From contig JAUILA010000007.1 in assembly GCA_030432655.1 (NCBI GenBank), forward strand, positions 62,001 through 126,000: a DNA stretch of 64,000 nt, in the 5' to 3' direction. This DNA is from Bacteroidia bacterium (GTDB lineage: Bacteria; Bacteroidota; Bacteroidia; Cytophagales; Cyclobacteriaceae). Position numbers and translations under genes: made by a program. The stretch's first letter is position 1. The number at the start of each line of letters is the position of its first letter. Positions 35,337-44,947 of the stretch are shown one piece after another. The notes under the pieces were generated by a model. The model searched no databases. It was not told where the DNA came from and was given only the letters and a program-made list of their open reading frames with translations.

Positions 35337-36281
35337 TCATTCTCCCCTGGTCAACAGTTTCAGAAAAGCCGCATTTTCCCCTTTTTGCTTGAAAAGAAGG
35401 ATCATCTGGTGGGGTAAAGCGGAATATACATCCTCTGCAAAACTTCCGAGGAAAAAGGCTTCCGCGAATGACTGTCCCCTGGCCCCTAATACGATAAAAT
35501 CAGCATCACTGTCCTTAATCCAGGAAATAAGGGTTTCACTTTTCTTCGCGCCAGGGATAGCAGGAATTAGCTTTTGTCTTACCGGGCTGTAGACATTCGC
35601 TGTCCTTATCTGCTCAGCGAGTTTGTGCCGGCTATACTCCATGAGTTTGTCCTTAATGAGCTGCTTTTTTTCCAGTAGAATTTCCACATCGTACGCGGTT
35701 TCCAGGTATTCTCCAACATATTTTGATGGATCCTGTGTTACATGTGTAACTGTGATCTCCGGTATTTCCAATGCAGTTGAAAGGCTGGATGCAATCTCCA
35801 GGGCACGTTTGGAGTGATTTGAAAAATCCGAGGCTATTACTGTGTGCCGCAACGGGAAAGACATTTCTCCAGGTACAATAAGCACGGAAGCACTGGTCTT
35901 GCGAACAATTTTCTTCATGACGGCACCTCTCTTCCGGCTGCTTCTTCCAAGGACAATCAGATCGGTATTGTGCTCTTCAAGAGCTGTGAGAATGGATCGC
36001 AACTTTCTTCCCTCGCGTATATCTATCTCCACCTGTTCCATCCCATTAAAAAATTCACGCTGGAATTCATGAAGACGATTAAAATAATATTCGGTTTCCG
36101 GCTGATGCAGATCCGGGTAATCTTTGAGCAGTATTTCCGGCACTTCTGTAGTTTCAATCACATGCAGTAACCGGATTGATTTTGGCTGGTAGTGACGGGC
36201 CATGGCGGCCATCTGCGTCACCAGTGCCTGGTCGTTATCATCCATTCCAAGACAAATGGTCCAATTCTGAAGTTGTTTCAT
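35337..36281 (-). CDS. Universal stress protein, tandem UspA domains
   Basis: A 314-residue protein. Here the N-terminal half has a degenerate nucleotide loop (LGRSSRKRGAVMKK), while the C-terminal half is complete (LGARGQSFAEAFFLGSFAEDV). This is the reverse of the Usp at 32812. It opens MKQLQNWTICLGMDDND. It lies 82 bp upstream of the P-loop kinase gene on the same strand and probably belongs to the same stress unit. Regulation is not visible from the short upstream region. Confidence 0.92.
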   Translation of the reverse strand: MKQLQNWTICLGMDDNDQALVTQMAAMARHYQPKSIRLLHVIETTEVPEILLKDYPDLHQPETEYYFNRLHEFQREFFNGMEQVEIDIREGRKLRSILTALEEHNTDLIVLGRSSRKRGAVMKKIVRKTSASVLIVPGEMSFPLRHTVIASDFSNHSKRALEIASSLSTALEIPEITVTHVTQDPSKYVGEYLETAYDVEILLEKKQLIKDKLMEYSRHKLAEQIRTANVYSPVRQKLIPAIPGAKKSETLISWIKDSDADFIVLGARGQSFAEAFFLGSFAEDVYSALPHQMILLFKQKGENAAFLKLLTRGE

Positions 36282-36329
36282 GGTAACTGATTGTTTTAAA
36301 CGATTTATGATTTTGAATGTCTCTGTATA

Positions 36330-37841
36330 CTATTCTCCCTGGCCAAGTGAAAAACCTCTTTGTCCGTCAAATTCGTAAAGGTTCTCGGTTTTTATGATGT
36401 CAAACCCGGCAGCATTTAATTTTGACTGCAAGTCAAGCACCTGTTCAAAGTCGACCGGTCGGTAATCGGGAACTGCCTGTTTAATGGAAGCATCACCTGC
36501 GACGAACCGGCAGCGCCAGTGGTCAGTACAAAATGTCTCATCCAGACCTTCCGGATACACTTTCACACCCCTGTTGGTGATCATTTTGAGTTTCATCTTG
36601 TAGGCTCCCACCTTGTCCAGCGCCTGACCAATGATCTGCGGATCATTTCCCTGCCAGTCGATGAAGACATCCACCCCTACCAGCGTTTTCTTCACATCTC
36701 TGCGTTCATATTCAGGGAGCGTGATGTGGCCGTTTCCATCCGACATGCGGCTGACAGGCAAATTATCAGGCTGCTTGCCGAGGCGCTCCGTAACTGCCAC
36801 CGCAAATTCGGATGTGGTTACTTTTTGAGTACTCAGTCCTTCCGTGTAGATATCCGCTGTATGAATCCCGTCTTCCAGTGTCTTCAGCCAGGCATTCCGG
36901 ATTTTATCCGCAATTTCAGTTTGTCCGAGATGTGCCAGCATCATGACGGCGGCATTCAGTAAGCCGGAAGGATTGGCGGATTGTTTGCCCGCGATGTCCG
37001 GGGCTGATCCGTGGATTGCCTCAAACATGCTCACTTCTGTTCCGATATTGGCCGACCCGGCCATGCCCACCGACCCGACGATCTCCGCTGCGATGTCTGA
37101 TATGATATCCCCGTAGAGATTGGATGTTACAATTACATCATACTTCTCCGGATGTGCCGCGAGTCGTGCAGAGCCGATATCGATGATTTGTACCTCCTGT
37201 GCTATCTCCGGATATTCCTGTCCTATCTCCGTAAAGACCGAATGAAATAGTCCGTCGGTCAGCTTCATAATGTTGTCCTTCACCATACATGTCACCTTTT
37301 TCCGGTCATAGGCGCGGGCGTATTCGAAAGCATAGCGAATGATCCGTTCACAGCCAGGTCGTGTGATCAGTTTCAGGCACTGAACCACATCGGTAGTCTG
37401 CTGATGCTCTATCCCGGCGTAGAGGTCTTCCTCATTCTCCCGGATGATCACGACATCCATGTTTTTGTGGGGAGTGGGGATGAAAGGGTCAAGGGCTGAT
37501 ACCGGGCGGACATTCGCAAACAGTCCGAGTGTTTTACGTAGTGTAACATTCAGGCTTTTGTATCCTTTTCCCTGAGGGGTGGTGATGGGTGCTTTAAGAA
37601 TGATTCGGTTTTTCCGGATCACTTCCCAGGCATTTCTGTCAATCCCGGCCGAATGGCCTGATTCATAAACTTTTTCCCCCAGCTCGATAAATTCAGGATC
37701 AATGGCGGCTCCGGCAGCTTTCAGGATGCTTAGTGTGGCATCCATGATTTCCGGACCAATGCCGTCGCCTTTGGCCACAGCCACCTTAATTTTTTTTGCT
37801 TGTTTCCCTGATGCGGATGGAGTCATGAGTGATTCTTTCAT
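36330..37841 (-). CDS. icd: NADP-dependent isocitrate dehydrogenase (long, Thermus/Rickettsia type)
   Basis: A 503-residue TCA-cycle enzyme converting isocitrate to 2-oxoglutarate and CO2. Motifs: GDGIGPEIMDATLSIL at the N-terminus, ITTPQGKGYKSLNVTLRKTLGLFANVRP with the isocitrate-binding Ser and Arg residues, VTSNLYGDIISDIAAEIVG with the metal Asp residues, and FEAIHGSAPDIAGK. A C-terminal extension of about 150 residues (from about 360) is characteristic of the long subtype. ATG 37841 was chosen; ATG 37826 is an alternative. It lies 48 bp upstream of a Usp gene on the same strand. Confidence 0.95.
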   Translation of the reverse strand: MKESLMTPSASGKQAKKIKVAVAKGDGIGPEIMDATLSILKAAGAAIDPEFIELGEKVYESGHSAGIDRNAWEVIRKNRIILKAPITTPQGKGYKSLNVTLRKTLGLFANVRPVSALDPFIPTPHKNMDVVIIRENEEDLYAGIEHQQTTDVVQCLKLITRPGCERIIRYAFEYARAYDRKKVTCMVKDNIMKLTDGLFHSVFTEIGQEYPEIAQEVQIIDIGSARLAAHPEKYDVIVTSNLYGDIISDIAAEIVGSVGMAGSANIGTEVSMFEAIHGSAPDIAGKQSANPSGLLNAAVMMLAHLGQTEIADKIRNAWLKTLEDGIHTADIYTEGLSTQKVTTSEFAVAVTERLGKQPDNLPVSRMSDGNGHITLPEYERRDVKKTLVGVDVFIDWQGNDPQIIGQALDKVGAYKMKLKMITNRGVKVYPEGLDETFCTDHWRCRFVAGDASIKQAVPDYRPVDFEQVLDLQSKLNAAGFDIIKTENLYEFDGQRGFSLGQGE

Positions 37842-37976
37842 AAGTATTTGATTGGTTCGGGGCAAATATCCGCAATCATATTCATTAATTTTTATTAATA
37901 TTTTTAATGGATAACATACACTAATACTTATGTTTTATTTATTATACCTGAATGCACATTTTATAATTCAGTGCTT

Positions 37977-38007
37977 TTTGCGGTAATAACATGAATCGCT
38001 ATCTTTC
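37977..38007 (+). promoter_or_regulatory. Bacteroidota-type sigma-A promoter
   Basis: TTTG (37977-37980), a 19-nt spacer, and TATCTTTC (38000-38007) fit the -33 TTTG and -7 TAnnTTTG consensus with one mismatch. The predicted start is about 40 nt before the ATG at 38053. Confidence 0.6.
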
Positions 38008-38052
38008 TGTCTTCCAACACCTAACGCCTTAATCAAACTAGTTCCCGGCAAA

Positions 38053-39021
38053 ATGAAAGCAGCTGTATTAACTAATTACGGGCCTCCTGAGGTTCTTAAA
38101 ATTGAGAACCTGGATAAACCTGTTCCCAGGGAAAACGAAGTACTCATAAAAGTTTTTGCCTCATCCGTCACATCGGGTGACAGCAAATTACGACGGGCAG
38201 ATCCGTTCATCATAAGACTCCTTTTCGGATTATTTAAACCCAGAAAAAACATGGTGCTTGGCAATGAGTTCGCCGGGGAAATTGAAGAAACTGGAAATAA
38301 TGTCACTTGCTTTAAAAAAGGCGATCGGGTTTATGGTCAAACGGGTATGAAGCTCGGAGCAAATGCAGAATATAAATGTATACCTGAAGACGGTCCGCTA
38401 GAACTGATACCAGCTGGTTTGAGCTACCGCGAAGCAGCCGCCCTTCCTTTTGGAGGTGGGTCATCACTGCATTTCCTGGAGGCAGGAAAAATACAAAGCG
38501 GGCAAAAAGTACTTATATATGGCGCATCCGGCAGTTTAGGTACCGCGGCGGTGCAATTAGCCAGGTATTTTGGTGCGCATGTTACCGGCGTTTGCAGTAC
38601 GTCAAATATAGAACTTGTCAAATCTCTGGGCGCGGATCAGGTACTGGACTATACCGCTGAAGGTTTCACTATTCAAGGGGAAAAATATGATGTGATTTTT
38701 GACACGGTTGGTAAAGTTTCATTCGAGGATTGTGTAAAATCATTAACGAACAAGGGTAAACTTCTCAGGGCCGCCACCATAGATATGCCATCACTGATTA
38801 AAGGATTTTGGGTATCTGCTACTACAGGGAAAAAGGTTATTGGCGGAGTTGCCAATGAAAAAAGAGAACACCTGGCATTTATCAAAAAGCTGATTGAAGA
38901 AGGCAGGTATAAACCTGTTATAGATAAAACCCATCCATTAGATCAGATTGCCGAGGCACACCGGTACGTGGATAAGGGACATAAGAAAGGCAGTGTTATT
39001 TTGGTAATTCGCGAAGAATAA
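38053..39021 (+). CDS. Zinc-independent MDR-family oxidoreductase (quinone oxidoreductase-like)
   Basis: A 322-residue medium-chain dehydrogenase/reductase. The GroES-like N-terminal half (GPPEVLKIENLDKPVP, NEFAGEIEETG) is followed by a Rossmann fold with VLIYGASGSLGTAAVQLARYFGAHV. The zinc-binding cysteines and histidine of alcohol dehydrogenases are absent, so a quinone or enone reductase using NAD(P)H is likely. It is monocistronic, with its own promoter upstream and a bidirectional terminator downstream. Confidence 0.93.
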   Translation: MKAAVLTNYGPPEVLKIENLDKPVPRENEVLIKVFASSVTSGDSKLRRADPFIIRLLFGLFKPRKNMVLGNEFAGEIEETGNNVTCFKKGDRVYGQTGMKLGANAEYKCIPEDGPLELIPAGLSYREAAALPFGGGSSLHFLEAGKIQSGQKVLIYGASGSLGTAAVQLARYFGAHVTGVCSTSNIELVKSLGADQVLDYTAEGFTIQGEKYDVIFDTVGKVSFEDCVKSLTNKGKLLRAATIDMPSLIKGFWVSATTGKKVIGGVANEKREHLAFIKKLIEEGRYKPVIDKTHPLDQIAEAHRYVDKGHKKGSVILVIREE

Positions 39022-39056
39022 TCAAAATATCTTGCTGTTGCTCCAAACACCAAACT

Positions 39057-39088
39057 AAAAAAGCCCATCGCATAGCGATGAGCTTTTT
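39057..39088. terminator. Bidirectional terminator between oxidoreductase and tRNA-Lys
   Basis: Stem GCCCATCGC / GCGATGAGC (one G-T pair) with a 3-nt loop, flanked by six A on the left and five T on the right. It therefore serves the plus-strand oxidoreductase and the minus-strand tRNA alike. Confidence 0.88.
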
Positions 39089-39091
39089 CCG

Positions 39092-39164
39092 TGATCCCGC
39101 TGGGGCTCGAACCCAGGACCCTCTCCTTAAAAGGGAGATGCTCTACCAACTGAGCTACGGAATC
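39092..39164 (-). tRNA. tRNA-Lys (anticodon TTT)
   Basis: Reading from 39164 down, the acceptor GATTCCG pairs with CGGGATC (one T-G pair). The D-arm is TAGCTCAGTTGGTAGAGC, the anticodon arm is TCTCC-CTTTTAA-GGAGA with anticodon TTT, and the T-arm contains GGTTCGAGCC. The discriminator is A, and the CCA end is not encoded. It is a single gene ending at the terminator at 39057-39088. Confidence 0.97.
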
Positions 39165-39335
39165 GGATCGTTTTTCCCTCCAAAACGAACGGTATTTGGC
39201 TGCCGTTTTGTTAATGGAGTTGCAAAAGTAAGGTCTCATGTGGTAATTGCAAAAACTTCCTTTGAAATATTTCTAAAAAATATCCTTTCCATGATCGGTG
39301 CACAGGTTATCGTACACTCTTGTATATTTGCCGTC

Positions 39336-40091
39336 ATGATACGACGTATCTGCTTAATTCTCATCATTTCCTTGTCTGCCGTAGCTCTCCGTGCCCAGGA
39401 GGCAGATCCGGTAGCTGAAGACCCCATGCCGGTTGATGAAAAATTAGTTCTGGCAGATTCCTTATTTAAAGCGAAACGATACACCCAATCCTTTGACTTG
39501 TACGAATCCATTCTTCGGGAAGACCGGAAAAGTTCGCCTGCGATGCTGCTAAAAATGGCATACATCCGCGAAGGGTTGAATAATCCGGCTGATGCCCTCT
39601 ATTACCTGAACCTGTATTACCTTAAAACATCTGACAAGGATGTCCTGGAAAAAATGGAGAAACTCGCAGGTGACAAGGGCCTCAGGGGATATGAATTCAA
39701 TGATTTTGAATTTTTCAAAACCATATTCTACCGATACTACCAATACCTGATCATTTTCCTGTTTGCGCTGGCTTTGCTGCTGCTGGCATTAGCTTACCAC
39801 CAGAAATTCAAAAAGCACAACCGGCCGGTACTGCCTGCGGCAGGGATGGTTGTGGTACTCATTTTGTTATTTTATACGCTGAATTTCGGACTTAAATATG
39901 ACAGGGGCATCATAATGGAAGACCGCACCTACCTGATGCAAGGACCCTCCGCCGGTGCTGAAGTGCTGACTATTGTAAACAAAGGCCACCGCCTGGAAAT
40001 CGATGGCGAAGAAGATGTATGGATTCGGACCAAGTGGGACAACCGAACCGTCTACGTAAAGAACAATAAACTTCGTCCGATCACTTTTTAA
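39336..40091 (+). CDS. TPR + two membrane helices + SH3-like domain protein
   Basis: A 251-residue exported or membrane protein. It begins with signal peptide MIRRICLILIISLSAVALRAQ. A short TPR region follows (about residues 35-100, ADSLFKAKRYTQSFDLYESIL). Two adjacent membrane helices lie at about 130-180, and the C-terminal SH3-like domain contains YLMQGPSAGAEVLTIVNKGHRLEI. This resembles BatE-like proteins. ATG 39336 was chosen because the upstream open frame runs through the tRNA gene. Its stop overlaps the stop of the convergent T9SS protein within TTAA. Confidence 0.86.
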   Translation: MIRRICLILIISLSAVALRAQEADPVAEDPMPVDEKLVLADSLFKAKRYTQSFDLYESILREDRKSSPAMLLKMAYIREGLNNPADALYYLNLYYLKTSDKDVLEKMEKLAGDKGLRGYEFNDFEFFKTIFYRYYQYLIIFLFALALLLLALAYHQKFKKHNRPVLPAAGMVVVLILLFYTLNFGLKYDRGIIMEDRTYLMQGPSAGAEVLTIVNKGHRLEIDGEEDVWIRTKWDNRTVYVKNNKLRPITF

Positions 40092-42769
40092 TATCTCACC
40101 GTCAGTGAGCCTTTGTACTCATGGTCGCTGTATTGAATGGTATAGTAGTAAATCCCGGGTGAGACATTCTCTCCGTCCCATTTAAATTCACGATCAATAC
40201 TTCTGTAAACGATTGTACCCCATCGATTGTAGATCACAATCTGCTCGAAATACGAATCACAGACATCTATCGGGAGACCGGTATCAATACGTTCGTTAGA
40301 CGGCGTATACCCATCAAGGGCAAAATACGGATTGTACGCATCGCCATTTGGCGTGAAAATATTGGGAGGAATAAAACTGTCCCTGTCCTGAACAAGATCA
40401 CTCATATCCACTTCCAGTTCAAGGCGTTCAAATCCGGGACTAAAACAATTATTATCTTTCAGCTCAAATGTAAACGTAAAAGTTTCATCCAGATCACCAG
40501 GTTGCAAATCTTCACAAGCCGGAATAAGCCGGAAATCCGAACTGATTTGCGAAACACCACTTACCGGCTCAAATACAAACCTCCCTTCCATGGCCGGATC
40601 AAAACTGATCAGGTCCAGTGTCATGTTATCCTGATCAAAATCCACTCCCGTTAGCCTGAGAATGATCTCATCACCAATATTCGCGGACACCCGGTCATTC
40701 TCAATAGGCAGATCAGTCAAATTCCGGTAAGAAAGAGTCGGCGGAGTTGAAACCGGCGGATCCACGAGAATATCCACCACCAGCGTATCGCGGTTGGTAA
40801 TCTGACACTTATCAAAATCCTCCACAAAGAACATCAAACGGAAAGAATCCTGGCGCGCAAGGTCGTACTGGCAATCCAGCTGAAACTGCAATGTAGATGT
40901 AATATTCTCCAGACCTCTGCCACTCACATTGTTAAACGTGGCTCCCACGTCGTCCAGGTTAAAATTCAGTCCTCTGCCATTCAGGAAAATCTCGTCATTG
41001 TCTTCATCCCTGCCTGTTACATCAAGAAGTACAGCTCGATCCAGGGGCGTCCTGATTTTTAGTAATTCCTGGTCCTGGCCTGACCTGTCGGTGAAAATCA
41101 CGGGATCCGTATTCGGCGGCAGGTTGACACGTAAATTCAGGTTTAAGAGGGAAGGCACGTCCAGGTTACATTCATCCAGGTCATTCGCAACCATCTGGAT
41201 CCTGAACGTATTTCTGTCTGAAAAACTGGTGGTCTGGCAATCATAATCCCATATAAACCTCGTTTCAATCAGCCCATCCTCATTTCGGATATTTTCAAAC
41301 CTCATCCCATACTGAGCCATATTGAACCCAAATGGAAAAATATTTAACTCAATGGCATCATCCTCCGGGTCACGAACCCTGATGACTCGTTCATAACGTC
41401 CGCCTGCTTCCTCATCGACCGTAATATTCAGCACAGACGAAAGTCCCTCATAATAGGGCTTGGCATTCGGAGGAGGCTGCACTCTTATGCTCACCACCAC
41501 GGTGTCAAGCGCAGGTAACGGACAGGCATCGTCCGTTGCTATAATTCCTATCTGGTATGGCCGGTCAGGCAAGTATGGACAATCCGGGAAACATACCGAA
41601 AACACCGCCTTGTCATCCGGTCCGGAGAGTGGTATGTTCTGGCTGATATCAATGGTAATATCCTCCAGGCTGGCATCAAAATTCATTGGGATCGCCTGAA
41701 TATTCACATTCTCCACCACATCGGAACCAACCGGAACATCCTGCACCTGGATCTCAATACATTTATTCTCTTCTGTATACTGAAAATTTATCACCTCTCC
41801 CTCCTGGTAAAAATCAGCACTACCCTCCTGCCTGGCACGGATCACAGGATCTTCATTCAGGCAGCCGTCCACCACCAGCATCTGGAAATCCCGGCGCATC
41901 AGGCCGATGCGTTTCCCGTCCCTGAATTCTTCGCACTGTACAGCGAACACAAATAATCCCGTCGCGGTCGGACGGGCCGTTAATAATCCGTCGCTGGAGA
42001 TACGGAGGTCAGGATCTCCCTGAATGATATTATTCTCATTAAACCCTTCGCCGGCACGCCAGATCACTTCCGGATAAGGCCCCGGGCTGGGAAATGGCGG
42101 TATGGCGTTAAATGTATCAAAAGTGCTGTAGGGAGTTACCATTGTGTAGACGAGCGAATCCCCGTCATCATCCACCCCGGAAAAATCGGTATAGAAATAT
42201 TTTCCAACACAACCATAATCACGAAGCGGAGGAAACAGCCGCGGCGTAGAATTTTGAAAGAAATTTCCGTCTGCATCAACTACCGGGGGGAACTCCAGGT
42301 AGAATGTCTGACCTGCCGACAGGCTGGAACCGCTGTTGGGATCATTGCTGAAAATATTATCGATCCCGTAATTACGGCAACAGCGTTCGAAAGAAACATA
42401 ATAGCCTTCCGGGTCATTAAAATCTTCAGGCGGCAGGATTATATCCGCAGAATAAACAATCCGAAGTGTCTCAAGAATATCAGAATTACAAGACGGGTTA
42501 CTGTAAGGCACATCAACGATTGTTCGGCGCGGAAGCAATACCGAAAACATCAGCTGATTGTCCGATTTGCGGTAGATGTAGACCGTGGCAGAAGGGTCCA
42601 GGGCCCCGGGCGAACCGTTTTTTTCATCAAAATAAAGGATCATATTCAGCGAATACCTGAATTCCCGGACGTGCAGCAATTCAAATTCGCCACCTACGAT
42701 ATGCGAGGCAAAAAGGCTACCTTTGCAGGCCAGAAGAATGAAAAAGGAAAGGAGTAAACGTTTCCTCAT
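40088..42769 (-). CDS. Large exported protein with gliding-motility (CHU_C) C-terminal sorting domain
   Basis: An 893-residue surface protein with signal peptide MRKRLLLSFFILLACKGSLFA. The body is a series of beta-sandwich domains with many acidic loops and paired cysteines (for example YSNPSCNSDILETLRIVYS and VSFERCCRNYG). The C-terminal 90 residues carry the gliding-motility/type IX secretion domain (FIPPNIFTPNGDAYNPYF, IVIYNRWGTIVY, WDGENVSPGIYYYTIQY). It is predicted to cross the outer membrane by the type IX system and stay surface-attached. ATG 42769 gives the clean signal; the frame extends further up without one. Confidence 0.93.
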   Translation of the reverse strand: MRKRLLLSFFILLACKGSLFASHIVGGEFELLHVREFRYSLNMILYFDEKNGSPGALDPSATVYIYRKSDNQLMFSVLLPRRTIVDVPYSNPSCNSDILETLRIVYSADIILPPEDFNDPEGYYVSFERCCRNYGIDNIFSNDPNSGSSLSAGQTFYLEFPPVVDADGNFFQNSTPRLFPPLRDYGCVGKYFYTDFSGVDDDGDSLVYTMVTPYSTFDTFNAIPPFPSPGPYPEVIWRAGEGFNENNIIQGDPDLRISSDGLLTARPTATGLFVFAVQCEEFRDGKRIGLMRRDFQMLVVDGCLNEDPVIRARQEGSADFYQEGEVINFQYTEENKCIEIQVQDVPVGSDVVENVNIQAIPMNFDASLEDITIDISQNIPLSGPDDKAVFSVCFPDCPYLPDRPYQIGIIATDDACPLPALDTVVVSIRVQPPPNAKPYYEGLSSVLNITVDEEAGGRYERVIRVRDPEDDAIELNIFPFGFNMAQYGMRFENIRNEDGLIETRFIWDYDCQTTSFSDRNTFRIQMVANDLDECNLDVPSLLNLNLRVNLPPNTDPVIFTDRSGQDQELLKIRTPLDRAVLLDVTGRDEDNDEIFLNGRGLNFNLDDVGATFNNVSGRGLENITSTLQFQLDCQYDLARQDSFRLMFFVEDFDKCQITNRDTLVVDILVDPPVSTPPTLSYRNLTDLPIENDRVSANIGDEIILRLTGVDFDQDNMTLDLISFDPAMEGRFVFEPVSGVSQISSDFRLIPACEDLQPGDLDETFTFTFELKDNNCFSPGFERLELEVDMSDLVQDRDSFIPPNIFTPNGDAYNPYFALDGYTPSNERIDTGLPIDVCDSYFEQIVIYNRWGTIVYRSIDREFKWDGENVSPGIYYYTIQYSDHEYKGSLTVRY

Positions 42770-42797
42770 ATAGTAGTATTCAAATATAGACAGGATT

Positions 42798-44219
42798 ATG
42801 AAGATAAAGAATAAAGTCCTAACGGCCATACGAATTGAAGGGATTGCTGCCGAGGGAAAATGCATTGCCCGTCACGAAGGTAAAGTCCTTTTCGTAACAG
42901 GAGCTGCTCCCGGGGATGTCGCCGATTTACGGATTACCCGTAAAAAGAAGTCCTATCTCGAGGCCGTACCATTAAAATTTCATTCTTACTCTTCCATGCG
43001 GACTGAACCTTTCTGCAGTCACTTTGGCACCTGTGGCGGCTGCAAATGGCAGCATATCCAGTACGACAAGCAGTTGCATTATAAACAACAACAGGTAGTG
43101 GATTCACTGGAGCGCATCGCCAAGGTTCCTCTTCCGGCGATCAGTCCGATCATTCCTTCTGATAAGACACGTTATTACCGGAATAAGCTGGAATACACTT
43201 TTACAGATAGTCGCTGGCTAACGCGTGAGGAGATCGACAGCGGGGAGAATCTTGAAAGAAACGGTCTTGGATTCCATATTCCGGGCCGGTTTGACAAGAT
43301 CCTGGACATAGACCATTGCTACCTGCAGGAGGATCCTTCCAATGCAATCCGCCTGTCGGTAAAAGATTTTTGTATCCGGGAGAATATTCCATTCTTCAAC
43401 CTGGTAACCCAGGAAGGATATATGCGAAACCTGATCATCCGCACCTCCTCAACCGGAGAAAGTATGGTCATCATACAGGTGGCGGGTGATGAGCCTGCAT
43501 GGCTCGAATCGATAATGGATCACATAAGACAGCAATTCCCGGAGATCACCTCTCTCAATTATGTGATCAACACCAAAAGAAACGAGACCTTTCACGACCT
43601 TGAGGTGGTCAATGCTGCCGGACGGGATCATATTCTCGAGCAAATGGCCTATGACAATCAACCTGACCATCTGCTGAAATTCCGTATCGGACCAAAATCA
43701 TTTTATCAGACAAACAGCCAGCAGGCAGCTGTTCTTTACAAAACCGCCCTGCAGCTGGCAAATTTAAGTGGTGTCGAAGTGGTTTATGACCTTTACAGCG
43801 GCACCGGAACCATTGCCAACTATGTGGCACACCTTTCAAAAAAAGTGGTTGGAATAGAATATGTTGCCGATGCCGTGGAAGACGCGTGGAAGAACAGTGA
43901 ACTGAACGGCATTGGAAATACGACCTTTCATGCCGGTGATATGAAGGACTTGTTATCCGCTGAATTCATGGATGAACACGGTCACCCGGATGTGGTAATT
44001 ACTGATCCTCCACGGGCCGGTATGCACGAGGATGTGGTTAAAATGCTGATTAAAGCATCACCCAGGCGAATCGTATACGTAAGCTGCAACCCGGCCACCC
44101 AGGCACGGGACCTGGCACTCCTCTGTCAATACTACCGGTTAACAGCCGTACAACCCGTGGACATGTTTCCACACACACATCATGTGGAAAATGTCGTATG
44201 TTTAGAGTATAATGGGTAA
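42798..44219 (+). CDS. rlmD: 23S rRNA (uracil(1939)-C(5))-methyltransferase RlmD
   Basis: A 473-residue SAM-dependent RNA methyltransferase. It has an N-terminal TRAM domain (residues 5-65), a [4Fe-4S] cluster motif (CSHFGTCGGCKWQHI with a fourth Cys in ILDIDHC), and a catalytic domain with VVYDLYSGTGTIANYVA (SAM-binding), VITDPPRAGMHE and IVYVSCNPATQARD, the last holding the nucleophilic Cys. It modifies 23S rRNA during ribosome assembly. The stop overlaps the start of the DUF2752 gene by 8 nt. Confidence 0.95.
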   Translation: MKIKNKVLTAIRIEGIAAEGKCIARHEGKVLFVTGAAPGDVADLRITRKKKSYLEAVPLKFHSYSSMRTEPFCSHFGTCGGCKWQHIQYDKQLHYKQQQVVDSLERIAKVPLPAISPIIPSDKTRYYRNKLEYTFTDSRWLTREEIDSGENLERNGLGFHIPGRFDKILDIDHCYLQEDPSNAIRLSVKDFCIRENIPFFNLVTQEGYMRNLIIRTSSTGESMVIIQVAGDEPAWLESIMDHIRQQFPEITSLNYVINTKRNETFHDLEVVNAAGRDHILEQMAYDNQPDHLLKFRIGPKSFYQTNSQQAAVLYKTALQLANLSGVEVVYDLYSGTGTIANYVAHLSKKVVGIEYVADAVEDAWKNSELNGIGNTTFHAGDMKDLLSAEFMDEHGHPDVVITDPPRAGMHEDVVKMLIKASPRRIVYVSCNPATQARDLALLCQYYRLTAVQPVDMFPHTHHVENVVCLEYNG

Positions 44220-44538
44220 ACTTCTGACTATACGGCATTTACCTTGGGAAGCAATCATCTGGATCTGCGGGCTGATATACCTGGCAGCCGGAGCTCCCGG
44301 TGGTAACTGGAGTATATGTCCGCTTGACAATCTCGGCCTTGACTTTTGCCCCGGCTGCGGCCTCGGAAAATCCGTTTCCCTGATTTTCAAGGGAGAATGG
44401 GAGCAGGCATGGGCAGCTCATCCGCTGGGTTTTGCCGCATTGCCCATACTATCAATCAGGAGTTTATCTTTACTACACAAAACAATAACCAATAATAACA
44501 ATTCACATCATGGCACGAGCACTCGATCTCTTACCTGA
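44212..44538 (+). CDS. DUF2752 membrane protein
   Basis: A 108-residue protein with two hydrophobic segments and the family motif CPGCGLGKSVSLIFKGEWEQAWAAHPLG. The two cysteines in CPGCGLG are conserved. The function is unknown. It begins inside the end of rlmD (8-nt overlap) and its end overlaps the next gene by 29 nt, so the three genes are probably translated together. The low-complexity tail (NNNNSHHG) lies in the second overlap. Confidence 0.88.
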   Translation: MGKLLTIRHLPWEAIIWICGLIYLAAGAPGGNWSICPLDNLGLDFCPGCGLGKSVSLIFKGEWEQAWAAHPLGFAALPILSIRSLSLLHKTITNNNNSHHGTSTRSLT

Positions 44539-44857
44539 AATTAAAGGAGAAGAATTACAATACATTCAGGCCGTACTGGATGGTATGTCTGAAATGGAAG
44601 CCCAGAAATTTGCGGATATCTATCGGTCACGGCGGAAAAATCCACAGGACATACTGATTTTTGCGATAATCGGTCTGCTGGTGGTTCCGGGCTTGCAACG
44701 TTTTCTATTGAACCAGATCGGAATGGGACTGCTCTATCTCTTTACGATAGGATTGTGCTTTATTGGATCCATTCTGGACCTGGTGAATTACGAAAAGCTA
44801 ACGTTCGAATACAATCAGAAAGTGGCCGAAGCAATCAAATTCGGCATGCGGGTATAA
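44510..44857 (+). CDS. TM2-domain-like membrane protein
   Basis: A 115-residue protein. The N-terminal half is polar and helical (LPEIKGEELQYIQAVLDGMSEMEAQKF). The C-terminal half holds two membrane helices with a short turn (FAIIGLLVVPGLQRFLL, GLLYLFTIGLCFIGSILD), as in TM2 proteins. The function is unknown. The ATG at 44510 lies within the last 29 nt of the DUF2752 gene. A bidirectional terminator follows. Confidence 0.85.
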   Translation: MARALDLLPEIKGEELQYIQAVLDGMSEMEAQKFADIYRSRRKNPQDILIFAIIGLLVVPGLQRFLLNQIGMGLLYLFTIGLCFIGSILDLVNYEKLTFEYNQKVAEAIKFGMRV

Positions 44858-44883
44858 CCTCCTAAATTACGAACTGCAGATAT

Positions 44884-44915
44884 AAAAAAACCGTACCTCT
44901 CCGGATACGGTTTTT
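44884..44915. terminator. Bidirectional terminator
   Basis: Stem AAAAACCGTA / TACGGTTTTT, 10 bp with a 10-nt loop. It lies between the convergent TM2 gene (plus) and the BlaR1-like gene (minus) and serves both. Confidence 0.9.
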
Positions 44916-44947
44916 CTGTTTAAACATTACGTTTATCAGCCAGTTCT

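Noticed and set aside
39078-39335. An open frame that would extend the TPR/SH3 protein upstream
   Set aside because: It runs through the tRNA-Lys gene and its terminator, and has no signal peptide. ATG 39336 gives a proper signal sequence.
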